A stretch of DNA of 64,000 nt from Aureimonas sp. Leaf427 (GTDB lineage: Bacteria; Pseudomonadota; Alphaproteobacteria; Rhizobiales; Rhizobiaceae), in contig NZ_LMQW01000003.1 in the NCBI RefSeq assembly GCF_001425485.1, positions 62,001 through 126,000 on the forward strand, written 5' to 3'. Positions within the stretch are counted from its first letter, which is position 1, and each line of letters opens with the position of its first letter. Below the pieces are notes generated by a model. The model saw only the letters and a program-made list of their open reading frames with translations, did no database searches and was not told the DNA's origin. This document shows positions 46,972 to 55,354 of this stretch, in pieces. Both the position numbers and the translations under genes were made by a program.

Positions 46972-47000
46972 GCACTAGGAAACATGAACTTCAGAGTCAA
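46972..47000 (-). promoter_or_regulatory. Receptor promoter overlapped by a RirA-type iron box
   Basis: On the reverse strand TTGACT (47000-46995) and TAGTGC (46977-46972), 17 bases apart, form a plausible promoter. The RirA iron-responsive operator pattern TGA-N9-TCA (TGAACTTCAGAGTCA, 46985-46999) covers the -35 element, so repression under iron-replete conditions is expected. Confidence 0.6.
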
Positions 47001-47051
47001 GAATGAAGCGCAATTTAGACATAATTCAAAAAGCACATCATTCTCTGTGAC

Positions 47052-47066
47052 TTAGAACGATTCTGA
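47052..47066. promoter_or_regulatory. Irr-box (ICE)-like dyad
   Basis: TTAGAA-CGA-TTCTGA is a near-perfect dyad with one mismatch to TTAGAA-N3-TTCTAA, the core of the rhizobial iron control element bound by Irr. It lies centrally between the divergent receptor and ABC-importer promoters. Irr acts when iron is scarce, either repressing or activating by position. Confidence 0.5.
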
Positions 47067-47092
47067 ATTGGCATGCTCAAGCGCGTTTATTG

Positions 47093-47120
47093 TTGACGCC
47101 ACCGGTCAACATTCTATGAC
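47093..47120 (+). promoter_or_regulatory. ABC-importer promoter with RirA-type iron box
   Basis: TTGACG (47093-47098) and TATGAC (47115-47120), 16 bases apart, look like -35/-10 elements. The palindrome TTGAC-N7-GTCAA (47093-47109) contains TGA-N9-TCA and overlaps the -35. It precedes the proposed TTG start by about 50 bases. Confidence 0.65.
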
Positions 47121-47160
47121 GCCCTGTACCGAACCCGTTGGATCGTCACGGAGCGCCCGC

Positions 47161-48093
47161 TTGTCCCTGTCCCGCCGCCTCGTCCTCGCAGCCCTTCTCG
47201 CCTGCTCGGGCCTTGCCTCGACCCTGCCCGCGAGCGCCGCCGAGATCACCGTTGCGACGGCCCGCGGCGAGGCCAAGGTGGCGGAGCAGCCGAAGACCGT
47301 CCTCGTCTACGACCTCACCAGTCTCGACACGCTGGATGCGCTCGGCGTCTCCGTCGCGGGCGTGCCGAGCGTGAAATATCCGCCCTATCTCGCCCGATAC
47401 GGCGAGGCCTCCGTGCCCAAGATCGGCTCGCTCTTCGAGCCCGATCTGGAGGCCGTGAACGCCGCCGCGCCCGACCTCATCATCGTCGGCGGCCGTTCCG
47501 CGCCGAAGTTCGACGACCTCGCCGGGATCGCGCCCACCATCGACCTCACCACGGATGCGACCGACCCGCTGGCGAGCGCCGAGCGCAATGCGAAGACGCT
47601 CGGTCGCATCTTCGGCAAGGAGCCCGAGGCCAAGGCGCATGTGGACAAGCTGAACGCCTCCGTCGCCGCGCTGAAGGAAAAGGCCGCGGGCGCCGGCAAG
47701 GTGCTCATCGTGCTGACCACGGGCAACAAGATGAGCGCCTACGGGCCGGGCTCGCGCTTCGGCATCGTGCACTCCGCCTTCGGCTTCGAGGCCGCGGACC
47801 CGACCCTTACGGTCGCCAATCACGGCCAGGCCGTCTCCTTCGAGTTCATCGCCAAGGTCGATCCCGACTGGCTCTTCGTGATCGACCGGGACGCGGCGAT
47901 CGGCCAGGGCGCGGCGGCCGCCATGCTCGACAACGAACTGGTCGCCAAGACCAAGGCCTGGCGGGAAAAGCGCGTGGTCTATCTCGATCCCGCCCGCTGG
48001 TATCTCGTCTCCGGCGGGCTGACCGCGCTTCAGGACAATGTCGATCAGCTCTCCCAAGCGCTGGACGCGGCCGGCACCCGAACCGGCGGCTGA
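47161..48093 (+). CDS. Siderophore ABC transporter substrate-binding protein (FatB/CeuE type)
   Basis: The 310-aa product, read from TTG 47161, has a signal peptide (MSLSRRLVLAALLACSG..ASA) and a class III binding fold: TVLVYDLTSLDTLDALGV, PDLIIVGGRSAPKFDDL, VNHGQ-type loop and WYLVSGGL. This is the FatB/CeuE/YclQ siderophore-binding family (catecholate or petrobactin-like ligands). TTG 47161 has GGAG seven bases upstream. An ATG at 47116 is in frame but lacks a ribosome site and overlaps the -10 element. It is the first gene of a four-gene importer operon. Confidence 0.9.
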   Translation: MSLSRRLVLAALLACSGLASTLPASAAEITVATARGEAKVAEQPKTVLVYDLTSLDTLDALGVSVAGVPSVKYPPYLARYGEASVPKIGSLFEPDLEAVNAAAPDLIIVGGRSAPKFDDLAGIAPTIDLTTDATDPLASAERNAKTLGRIFGKEPEAKAHVDKLNASVAALKEKAAGAGKVLIVLTTGNKMSAYGPGSRFGIVHSAFGFEAADPTLTVANHGQAVSFEFIAKVDPDWLFVIDRDAAIGQGAAAAMLDNELVAKTKAWREKRVVYLDPARWYLVSGGLTALQDNVDQLSQALDAAGTRTGG

Positions 48094-48129
48094 TCGGTCG
48101 CAGAAGCGCCTCCCCTGCAGCGCCCGCCC

Positions 48130-49092
48130 GTGCAGCGCCTTGTCCTCGCCGCGATCGCGATCGCCGCGCTGGCGCTTGCCAGCCTCTTCGTTGGGGTCGG
48201 CGAGGTCACGCCCGCGCGCCTCTGGACGGAGGGGTTCGGCGGCGAGGCGGGCGAGCTTCTCCTCGTCAGCCGCGTGCCCCGCACGCTCGCCATCCTTCTC
48301 GCGGGCACCGGCATGGCGGTGGCGGGCCTCATCATGCAGCTGCTCGCGCAGAACCGCTTCGTCGAGCCCTCGACGGCCGGAACGGTGGAATCGGCGAGCG
48401 CCGGCCTTCTCGTCATGATGCTTCTGGCGCCCGGCGCCCCGGTCATCGCCAAGATGCTGGCGGCCGCCGCCTTCGCGCTCGCCGGCACGCTCCTGTTCCT
48501 CGCGATCCTCGCCCGGGTGCCGCTGCGCTCCCCCCTCGTCGTGCCCCTCGTCGGCATCATGCTCGGCGGAGTCGTCAACGCGGCGACGACCTTCTTCGCC
48601 TATCGCTTCGACCTCATGCAGTCGCTGCAGGCCTGGACGATGGGCGACTTCTCCGGCGTGCTCCGCGGCCGTTACGAGCTTCTGTGGCTCGCCTTCGCGC
48701 TGACCGTCGTCGCCTATCTCGCCGCCGACCGGCTGACGCTGGCCGGCCTGGGCCGCGATCTGTCCATCGGCCTCGGGCTCGACCATGGCCGGACGGTCTT
48801 CCTCGGCCTCGTCATCGTCTCGCTGGTCACGGCCGTCGTCGTCGCGACGGTCGGCATCATCCTCTTCGTCGGCCTGATCGTGCCGAACATCGTCGCTCTC
48901 TTCCTCGGCGACAACGCCCGGCGCTCGGTGCCCTGGGTCGCCCTCATCGGCGCCGGCTTCGTGCTTCTCTGCGACATGGCCGGCCGCCTGATCGCGGCGC
49001 CCTACGAACTCCCCGTCGGCACGGTCGTCGGCGTCGCCGGGGCCGCGCTCTTCCTCGGCCTTCTCCTTGCGAGGCGCGACAGGCTTGGCTGA
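48130..49092 (+). CDS. Siderophore ABC transporter permease 1
   Basis: The 320-aa FecCD-family permease has about nine hydrophobic helices, SRVPRTLAILLAGTGMAVAG near the N-terminus and FVGLIVPNIVALFLGDNARR, the coupling-loop region, near the C-terminus. The start is GTG 48130. It forms the inner-membrane channel with the next permease. The gap after the binding protein is 36 bases and the end overlaps the next gene. Confidence 0.92.
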   Translation: MQRLVLAAIAIAALALASLFVGVGEVTPARLWTEGFGGEAGELLLVSRVPRTLAILLAGTGMAVAGLIMQLLAQNRFVEPSTAGTVESASAGLLVMMLLAPGAPVIAKMLAAAAFALAGTLLFLAILARVPLRSPLVVPLVGIMLGGVVNAATTFFAYRFDLMQSLQAWTMGDFSGVLRGRYELLWLAFALTVVAYLAADRLTLAGLGRDLSIGLGLDHGRTVFLGLVIVSLVTAVVVATVGIILFVGLIVPNIVALFLGDNARRSVPWVALIGAGFVLLCDMAGRLIAAPYELPVGTVVGVAGAALFLGLLLARRDRLG

Positions 49093-50053
49093 GCGCGCGA
49101 TCCTTCAGAGCCCCGCCGCGCGGCTGGCGCTTCTCGGCCTCCTGGCGCTTCTCGCCTGCGCCCTCTTCCTGACGCTCGGCGCGCGCGGCAGCTGGAGCTT
49201 CGTCCTCGCCTATCGCGGGCAGAAGCTCGCCACTCTCGTCATCGTCGCGGTCGCGATCGCGGTCTCGTCCGTCCTTTTCCAAACCGTATCCGAGAACCGC
49301 ATCCTGACGCCCGCGCTGATGGGCTTCGACGCGCTCTACGCGCTCCTCCAGACGGCCCTGGTCTTCACGCTCGGCTCGGCCGCGGTCGGCGCGATCGAGC
49401 CGCGGCTCCTCTTCCTCGGCGAAGTCGGAGCGATGATGGGCTTCTCGCTCCTCCTCTATCGCGGGCTCTTTTCGGGCGCGGTGCGCTCGCTGCATCTGCT
49501 CATGCTGGTCGGCATCGTCTCCGGCATCCTGTTCCGCAGCCTTTCCGGCCTGATGCAGCGGTTGATCGATCCGAACGAATTCGTCGTCCTCCAGGATCGG
49601 CTCTTCGCGAGCTTCAACACGGTGCCGGGCGATCTCCTCCTCGTCGCCGCGATCCTCGTCGCCGCATCGCTCGTGCCGGTCGCCCGCAATCTGGCGGCCT
49701 TCGACGTGCTGACGCTCGGCCGAAGCGCCGCGATCGGCCTCGGCGTCGATCACCGCGCGAGCGTGCGCATGGTGCTCCCGCTCGTCGCCGTGCTCGTCTC
49801 GGTCTCCACGGCGCTGGTCGGGCCCGTCACCTTCTTCGGCCTGCTCGTCGCCAGTCTCGCCTACCGCCTGACGCCCTCGCACCGGCACGTCCACATCCTG
49901 CCTGCCGCCGCGCTCGTCGCCATCCTCTGCCTCGTCGCGGGCCAGACGCTGCTGGAGCGCGTCTTCGCCTTCGACACGGCGCTCGGCATCATCGTCGAGT
50001 TCGCCGGCGGTCTCGTCTTCCTCGTCCTCCTCCTGCGCGGAGCCGCCCGTTGA
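49085..50053 (+). CDS. Siderophore ABC transporter permease 2
   Basis: The 322-aa FecCD-family permease has LVIVAVAIAVSSVLFQTVSE near the N-terminus and TFFGLLVASLAYRLTPSHRH in the coupling region. It begins at TTG 49085 overlapping the previous stop (an upstream TTG 49067 is also in frame). It pairs with permease 1 as a heterodimer, as in FatCD/CeuBC. Its stop overlaps the start of the ATPase gene. Confidence 0.92.
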   Translation: MAERAILQSPAARLALLGLLALLACALFLTLGARGSWSFVLAYRGQKLATLVIVAVAIAVSSVLFQTVSENRILTPALMGFDALYALLQTALVFTLGSAAVGAIEPRLLFLGEVGAMMGFSLLLYRGLFSGAVRSLHLLMLVGIVSGILFRSLSGLMQRLIDPNEFVVLQDRLFASFNTVPGDLLLVAAILVAASLVPVARNLAAFDVLTLGRSAAIGLGVDHRASVRMVLPLVAVLVSVSTALVGPVTFFGLLVASLAYRLTPSHRHVHILPAAALVAILCLVAGQTLLERVFAFDTALGIIVEFAGGLVFLVLLLRGAAR

Positions 50054-50823
50054 TCGCGATCGAGAGCGTCTGCAAACATTACGGCGAGGCCTCCGTCGTC
50101 GCCGGCGTCTCGCTGACCCTTGCACCCGGCGGCGTCACCGCCATCATCGGACCGAACGGGGCGGGCAAGTCCACGCTTCTCTCGCTGGTCGCGCGGCTCG
50201 TGCCGATGTCGGCGGGCCGCGTCGAGGTCGCCGGGCTGGACGTGACGACCACGCGAGGCGACATCCTGGCGCGCCACCTCTCGATCCTGCGCCAGGACAA
50301 CCACGTCGGCTCGCGCCTGACGGTGCGCGACCTCGTCGCCTTCGGCCGCTATCCCCATTCCAAGGGCCGCACGACGCGCGAGGATCTCGTCCACGTCTCG
50401 AGCGCCCTGGCCTATCTCGACCTCAAGGATCTGGCCGAGCGCTTCCTCGACGAGCTGTCGGGCGGCCAGCGCCAGCGCGCCTTCGTCGCCATGCTGATCG
50501 CGCAGGACACCGAGGCCGTGCTTCTCGACGAGCCGCTCAACAATCTCGACATGGTCCATGCCAGCGCCATGATGAAGCTCGTGCGCCGCCTCGCCGACGA
50601 GCTGGGGCGCACGGTCGTCGTGGTGCTCCACGACGTCAACTTCGCCTCCTGCTACTGCGACCACATCGTCGCCATGAAGAACGGCCGCGTCTGCCGCCAG
50701 GGCCCGCCCGAGGAGATCGTGACGAGCGAGGCGCTGCACGCGATCTACGGCATGCAGATGCAGGTCCGCGAGCTGGACATTCCCCATCTCGGCGTCCGGC
50801 GCATCTGCCTTCCCTACGCTTGA
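50050..50823 (+). CDS. Siderophore ABC transporter ATP-binding protein
   Basis: The 257-aa product has Walker A GPNGAGKST, Q-loop ILRQDNHVGSRLTV, signature LSGGQRQR, Walker B AVLLDEPLNNLD and the switch His in VLHDVNFA. The TTG 50050 start overlaps the preceding stop (TTGA). It powers import of the ferric siderophore captured by the binding protein. The operon ends three bases before a convergent SDR gene, with no obvious terminator. Confidence 0.94.
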   Translation: MIAIESVCKHYGEASVVAGVSLTLAPGGVTAIIGPNGAGKSTLLSLVARLVPMSAGRVEVAGLDVTTTRGDILARHLSILRQDNHVGSRLTVRDLVAFGRYPHSKGRTTREDLVHVSSALAYLDLKDLAERFLDELSGGQRQRAFVAMLIAQDTEAVLLDEPLNNLDMVHASAMMKLVRRLADELGRTVVVVLHDVNFASCYCDHIVAMKNGRVCRQGPPEEIVTSEALHAIYGMQMQVRELDIPHLGVRRICLPYA

Positions 50824-50826
50824 ATT

Positions 50827-51627
50827 TCAGGCGACTCCGATGCCGGCCGTCAGTCCGCCGTCGATCCGGTGATCGGTGCCGGTGATGAAGGCGGCGCGAT
50901 CGGAGAGGAGGAAGGCGACGAGCTCGGCCACCTCCTCGGGCTCGCCGATCCGGCCGAGCGGATGGGCCGCTCCGAAGCGCGCGAAGACCGCGTCCACATC
51001 CGCGTCCGGCCCGTCGAAGGTCTCGGCCGCGAGCTTGAGGATGGGCGTGCGAACCGAGCCGGGGCTGACCGAGGTCACGCGAATGCGGTCCTTGGCGAAA
51101 TCGAGCGCCATGGCCCGCGTCAGCGCGTGGATCGCCCCCTTGGAGGCGACATAGGCCGCGACGCCCGACTGGCAGGCGAAACCCTGGACGCTGGACAGGC
51201 TGACGATCGCCCCGCCGCCCCGCCGGCGCATCTCCGGCACGCCGAAATGCGCGGTGAGATGGATGGACCCGACATTGACGGCGAGGCAGGCCGCGAAGAC
51301 CTCCGGCGAGGTCTCGACGAGATCGCCATAGGGATGGATGGCCGCCGAATTGACGATGAGATCGAGCCCGCCGAAGCGCCGGACGGTCTCGGCGACGGCC
51401 GCGCCGACCTCGTCCGCCTTCGTCACGTCCGTCCGGCGAACGGCGAGCGACAGGCCCTCCGCCGCCCCGGCGGAGCCGAGCGCCTCGTTTCCGTCGGCGT
51501 CGATGCCGAGCGCCATGACCGAGGCGCCGCTTCGTGCGAGCCGCAGGGCCGAAGCGGCCCCGATCCCGGTCGTGCCGGTGACGAGAGCGACCTTTCCCGA
51601 AAACTCCGCGTCCCGATGCTCGGCCAT
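50827..51627 (-). CDS. SDR-family NAD(P)-dependent oxidoreductase
   Basis: The 266-aa classical SDR has TGTTGIG (dinucleotide site), a VNSAAIHPYG segment, catalytic Tyr/Lys in AAYVASKGAIHAL, and the C-terminal GTDHRIDGGLTAG. GGGAGG lies ~10 bases before ATG 51627. The substrate is unknown. It is convergent with the siderophore importer operon and separated from the DUF2161 gene by 65 bases on the same strand. Confidence 0.88.
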   Translation of the reverse strand: MAEHRDAEFSGKVALVTGTTGIGAASALRLARSGASVMALGIDADGNEALGSAGAAEGLSLAVRRTDVTKADEVGAAVAETVRRFGGLDLIVNSAAIHPYGDLVETSPEVFAACLAVNVGSIHLTAHFGVPEMRRRGGGAIVSLSSVQGFACQSGVAAYVASKGAIHALTRAMALDFAKDRIRVTSVSPGSVRTPILKLAAETFDGPDADVDAVFARFGAAHPLGRIGEPEEVAELVAFLLSDRAAFITGTDHRIDGGLTAGIGVA

Positions 51628-51692
51628 GACGTCGATCCCTCCCAGCGTCCGATATGTCAGGCGGGGAGGAACAGCCATTGCAGGGCGGACTG

Positions 51693-52400
51693 TCAATCGC
51701 CCGGCGCGCCATCCACAGGCGGCTCGTCGACAGCAGGCTCGTCGGCGAGCGGCCAGCGCAGGAGCGCGGCATGGCCCTCCGGCGTCAGCGCATAGACGCC
51801 GCGCGTCGTGCGCTCGAACCAGCCATAGACATTGCGGCGAAGCATCATCGCCGCCTTCGGCGCGATCAGCGTCAGATCGCGCGGCCGCAGCGGGCCGTTT
51901 GCAAGAAGCCGCGCGCAGGCCAGCGCGTCCTGGCGATAGGCGGTCATCACGGGCGCCTTCGTGCTGCCGCCGATCGCCGGATCGCCCCGGCGGCGGCGGT
52001 GCTCGTCGACGAGCCGCGACCGGCGCCGGGGATCGCGCCGCGGCGGCGGAGCGGCCGGGCTCAGAAGCAGATGGACGGCGCCGTCCGAGCCGACGCCGAG
52101 AAGACCGAATCCGAGCCGGCGGCAGAGCTGGCGAAACCGCGCGTCGCTCTCCCGCCCCTTGCCGCGCTTGGAGAGGCTGGCCGCCAGCCAGACCTCGTCG
52201 GCCGCCGCCGCCCGGTCGACGCCCTGGAGCACGAGTTCCAGATTGAACGAGAGCTTCAACTCGCAGACGACGACGACCGGCGGCGCGTCCCCCGAGAGCG
52301 CCAGGAGATCGCAGCCGCCGATCTCGCCCTTCACCTCGTAGCCGAGGCCCTCCAGGAAACGCTTGATCGGCCTATAAAGACTGGTCTCAAGTTCCGCCAA
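51693..52400 (-). CDS. DUF2161 PD-(D/E)XK nuclease-like protein with winged-helix tail
   Basis: The 235-aa product, read from TTG 52400, begins LAELETSLYRPIKRFLEGLG, which matches the family start. It shows a nuclease-like core with Glu26, Asp31 and Glu47-x-Lys49 (EIGGCDLLAL, VVVCELKLS). A basic linker (RRDPRRRSR, RRRR) and a C-terminal winged-helix-like part (RPRDLTLIAPKAAMMLRRNV, FERTTRGVYALTPEG) follow. DUF2161 is often labelled phosphodiesterase, but these motifs point to a PD-(D/E)XK fold. The longer TTG 52469 start cannot be ruled out. Confidence 0.75.
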   Translation of the reverse strand: MAELETSLYRPIKRFLEGLGYEVKGEIGGCDLLALSGDAPPVVVVCELKLSFNLELVLQGVDRAAAADEVWLAASLSKRGKGRESDARFRQLCRRLGFGLLGVGSDGAVHLLLSPAAPPPRRDPRRRSRLVDEHRRRRGDPAIGGSTKAPVMTAYRQDALACARLLANGPLRPRDLTLIAPKAAMMLRRNVYGWFERTTRGVYALTPEGHAALLRWPLADEPAVDEPPVDGAPGD

Positions 52401-52667
52401 ACCGCCGCCCGTCCAGTCTTCGAAGCATGTCCACGAGCTGGCGATGGCTGGTTTTCGCCGATCTTTCAATCCCGTTCCGTGCCGCCTCGCGTCCGGAGGG
52501 GATACGGCGGTGCCCCGTTCGACGACGGTCGATCCCCGGCGACGAGGCCGAGAAAAAAGAGCTTTTTCGACAAGAGCTTAAAACTAAGTCAGCCAAACAA
52601 ACCTCATCCTTCCTTGAGGATTGCCGCCGCAAGGTGCCGGCATCGCATAGCGAAGGAAGGTTTCCCG

Positions 52668-53186
52668 ATGCCGCTCACCCGACGCTTCGTCCTCGCCCTC
52701 GCCGCCGGTGCGACGGTCTCGGGACTGGTCCGTCCCTCGTGGGCGGCAGAGCTCGCCAAGCCGCCGGGCAAGGCGATTCTCCGCATCGGAGGCAGCATCG
52801 GCGTCCACAATGTCGGCGAGGAGGCCGTCTTCGACGTTCCCATGCTGGAGGCGCTCGGCACGTCGCGTTTTTCGACCAGCACGCCCTGGACCGACGGCGT
52901 CGCCACCTGGGAAGGCGTTCCTCTCGCCGTGCTCATGAAGGCCGTCGACGCCTCCGGCGCGACGATCCGCGCGACCGCGCTGAACGACTACGTCGCCGAC
53001 ATTCCGATGGCCGGCCTTGCCGAGGACGGCGCGATGCTCGCCTTCCGGCGCGACGGCGAACTCATGCCCGTCAACAACAAGGGTCCGCTCTTCGTGCTCT
53101 ATCCGTTCGATCGGGAGGCCCGGCTGCAGCAGCAGAGCTTCTACATGCGGTGTGCCTGGCAGGTCGCGCGTCTCGACGTCCTCTGA
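52668..53186 (+). CDS. Exported sulfite-oxidase-fold (molybdopterin-binding-like) protein lacking the Mo cysteine
   Basis: The 172-aa product has a signal peptide with twin Arg (MPLTRRFVLALAAGATVSGL...AWA, cut near residue 27). The single domain resembles the oxidoreductase molybdopterin-binding fold (TWEGVPLAVLMKAVDASG, VNNKGPLFVLYPFD). The strand that normally holds the molybdenum Cys reads RFSTSTPWTDG with no Cys. The only mature Cys is Cys162 near the end. It is therefore probably a non-enzymatic periplasmic binding or sensor subunit. AAGGAAGG precedes the start. A GGDEF-EAL gene follows after 24 bases, so the two are likely co-transcribed. Confidence 0.75.
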   Translation: MPLTRRFVLALAAGATVSGLVRPSWAAELAKPPGKAILRIGGSIGVHNVGEEAVFDVPMLEALGTSRFSTSTPWTDGVATWEGVPLAVLMKAVDASGATIRATALNDYVADIPMAGLAEDGAMLAFRRDGELMPVNNKGPLFVLYPFDREARLQQQSFYMRCAWQVARLDVL

Positions 53187-53210
53187 CGCGGCGGAGGGGG
53201 ACGAGCCGGA

Positions 53211-55169
53211 ATGCCGATGGTTGAGAGCAAATGGGAACTGCCGCTGATCGCGGCGACGGCCGGCCTCGGTTTCGCGGCCGTTACCATGCTGTTCTCCAGC
53301 GTACAGTACATGGACGGCATCTCCCGCGCCGCGGAGAACAACGTCGTCTACGAGGTCATGACGACCTCGCCGGAGCTCGCCCGCCTGCAGATGACGGTCG
53401 CGGCCCGTTTCCTGCCGGACAGCGGCATCTCCGACGACGACGTGGCGCTGCGCTTCGGCATCCTGGAGAACCGCATGGTGGTTCTCGGCACCGTGGAGTC
53501 CCGCCGTCTGCGGCAGGATTCGGCGGAAGCGACTGTCCTCATCGAGCGCATGCAGCGCACCGTCGCCGATATCGCGCCCTGGATGGAGCATATGGAGACG
53601 CCGGTGGAGGCGGCGGCTGTGCTCAAGGCCATCGAGCCCTTGAACTCGGCCGCCGCAAGGCTGGCGGCGCTCACCACCTCGACCTCCGCGACGCGGATCG
53701 CCGAGAACCGCGCCATGCTGATCGAGATTTTCTGGCAGCTTCTGGTCGGCATCCTCGGCCTTCTCGCCTGCGGGATGATTCTGGTGGCCATGCTGCGCCG
53801 AGCCCGGAAACGCGCACGCCACAGCGCCCATTACGACGTCCTGACCGCGCTTCCGAACCGCCTTTCCTACAACATCGCGCTCGAGGAGGAGTTCGAGCGG
53901 GGCGGCCGCCCCGGCTCGCTCGTCGTCGTCATGTTCGACCTCGACCTCTTCAAGCAGGTCAACGACACGATGGGGCATGCGGCGGGCGACCGGCTGCTCA
54001 GCCTCGTGTCGCGGCGCCTTTCGACGGCGCTGCCCGATGCCGTCATCTTCGCGCGCCTCGGGGGCGACGAGTTCGCCGCCATCTTCCGCGCCCTCCATCC
54101 CAAGCCCTTCGGCGAGAGCGTGGGACGGCGCATCCTCGCCTGCTTCGAGAGACCCTTCGAGATCGACGGAAGCCGGCTCGCGGTCTCGACCAGCGTCGGC
54201 ATCGCCGTCTCCGACCCGGGCGACGCGACGGCCGACGATCTCCTGAAACGGGCGGATCTTGCCCTCTACGCCGTGAAGGAGGATCGCCGCGGCGCCTTCA
54301 AGATGTTCCAGCCGGCGCTGAAGGAGGCCTATCTCGAACGCCAGACCTTCGCCAAGGATCTGGAGACCGCGCTGGCCAGAAACCAGCTGGAGCTGCACTT
54401 CCAGCCCATCGTCGATCTTCGATCCGACCGGACCGCGGGGTTCGAGGCGCTGCTGCGATGGCACCATCCCACGAAGGGCCTTCTGTCCCCAAGCCTCTTC
54501 ATCCCGATCGCCGAGGAGACCGCGCTGATCCTGCCGATCGGCCGCTGGGCGATCGCGGAGGCCTGCGCCGCCGCCGCGCACTGGCCGGACGACGTCTCCA
54601 TCGCCGTCAATCTCTCGCCGCGCCAGTTCGGCGACCCGCAGTTGCAGGAGAGCGTGCGCATGGCGCTGACGCGCCACGGCATCCGGCCGGCCCGGCTGAC
54701 GCTGGAGATCACGGAATCGGTGCTGATCCAGAACGACGCGACCGTTCTCGACACGCTGACCGCGCTTCGCGAGATGGGCGTGCGGATCTCGCTCGACGAT
54801 TTCGGCACCGGCTACGCCTCGCTGAGCTACCTGACCCGCTTTCCCTTCGACGCGATCAAGATCGACCAGTCCTTCATGCGCGTCTCGCCGGCCCATCCGC
54901 ACAATCCGACGATCGTCGAGACGATCTGCGATCTCGCCGCCAAGCTCGGCCTCTGCACCGTGGCCGAGGGGATCGAGACGCCGGAGCAGCTCGACATGAT
55001 CCGCCGGACGGGATGCAGGAAGGGACAGGGCTATCTCTTCGATCAGCCGATGACGCTCGCCGACTGCGCGACCCGACTCGCCCTCGAACGGCTGCGCAGC
55101 ATCCAGGCGCCCCCGAAGGTCGAGATCGCGACGAGGCGCATCCCGGGCGCGACGACGAACCAGCCGTGA
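53211..55169 (+). CDS. Membrane GGDEF-EAL protein paired with the sulfite-oxidase-fold protein
   Basis: The 652-aa product has a first membrane segment (~12-31, AATAGLGFAAVTMLFSSVQY) and a ~135-residue periplasmic helical domain. A second segment (~172-196, FWQLLVGILGLLACGMILVAML) precedes GGDEF at 284-288 and EAL from ~412 (EALLRW), with DDFGTGYASLSYL, KIDQSFM and AEGIET intact. The position of the inhibitory RxxD site reads PDAV, so it is absent. It should make and/or degrade c-di-GMP in response to a periplasmic signal, plausibly delivered by the adjacent exported protein. Confidence 0.9.
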   Translation: MPMVESKWELPLIAATAGLGFAAVTMLFSSVQYMDGISRAAENNVVYEVMTTSPELARLQMTVAARFLPDSGISDDDVALRFGILENRMVVLGTVESRRLRQDSAEATVLIERMQRTVADIAPWMEHMETPVEAAAVLKAIEPLNSAAARLAALTTSTSATRIAENRAMLIEIFWQLLVGILGLLACGMILVAMLRRARKRARHSAHYDVLTALPNRLSYNIALEEEFERGGRPGSLVVVMFDLDLFKQVNDTMGHAAGDRLLSLVSRRLSTALPDAVIFARLGGDEFAAIFRALHPKPFGESVGRRILACFERPFEIDGSRLAVSTSVGIAVSDPGDATADDLLKRADLALYAVKEDRRGAFKMFQPALKEAYLERQTFAKDLETALARNQLELHFQPIVDLRSDRTAGFEALLRWHHPTKGLLSPSLFIPIAEETALILPIGRWAIAEACAAAAHWPDDVSIAVNLSPRQFGDPQLQESVRMALTRHGIRPARLTLEITESVLIQNDATVLDTLTALREMGVRISLDDFGTGYASLSYLTRFPFDAIKIDQSFMRVSPAHPHNPTIVETICDLAAKLGLCTVAEGIETPEQLDMIRRTGCRKGQGYLFDQPMTLADCATRLALERLRSIQAPPKVEIATRRIPGATTNQP

Positions 55170-55319
55170 GCCGGCCGCCCGGCTGGCGGAGAGCGTTGTT
55201 TTCCATACGCTGTCCGAAACCGTCTGGAATGCCTCCAAAACACCGGCGCAAGACGACGGAAAGCCAGCTGACGAAGTAACTTGACGTAGCGCATCCACTT
55301 AGAAGAAGAGCGGGCACCA

Positions 55320-55337
55320 CCGCTCCCCCAGGAGCGG
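55320..55337 (+). promoter_or_regulatory. Leader hairpin before the fbpA gene
   Basis: CCGCTCC (55320-55326) pairs with GGAGCGG (55331-55337) around CCCA, 17 bases before the start codon and just ahead of the GAGGAG ribosome site. It may influence translation. Upstream, TGA-N9-TCC at ~55292 is only a 5/6 match to a RirA box. Confidence 0.35.
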
Positions 55338-55354
55338 GGCTTCGAGGAGTTGGC

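Noticed and set aside
47116-47160. ATG 47116 as start of the siderophore-binding protein
   Set aside because: It has no ribosome site and overlaps the predicted -10. TTG 47161 has GGAG at seven bases and begins a signal peptide.
55290-55306. RirA box before fbpA
   Set aside because: TGA-N9-TCC lacks the final base and has no extended symmetry. Too weak to call.
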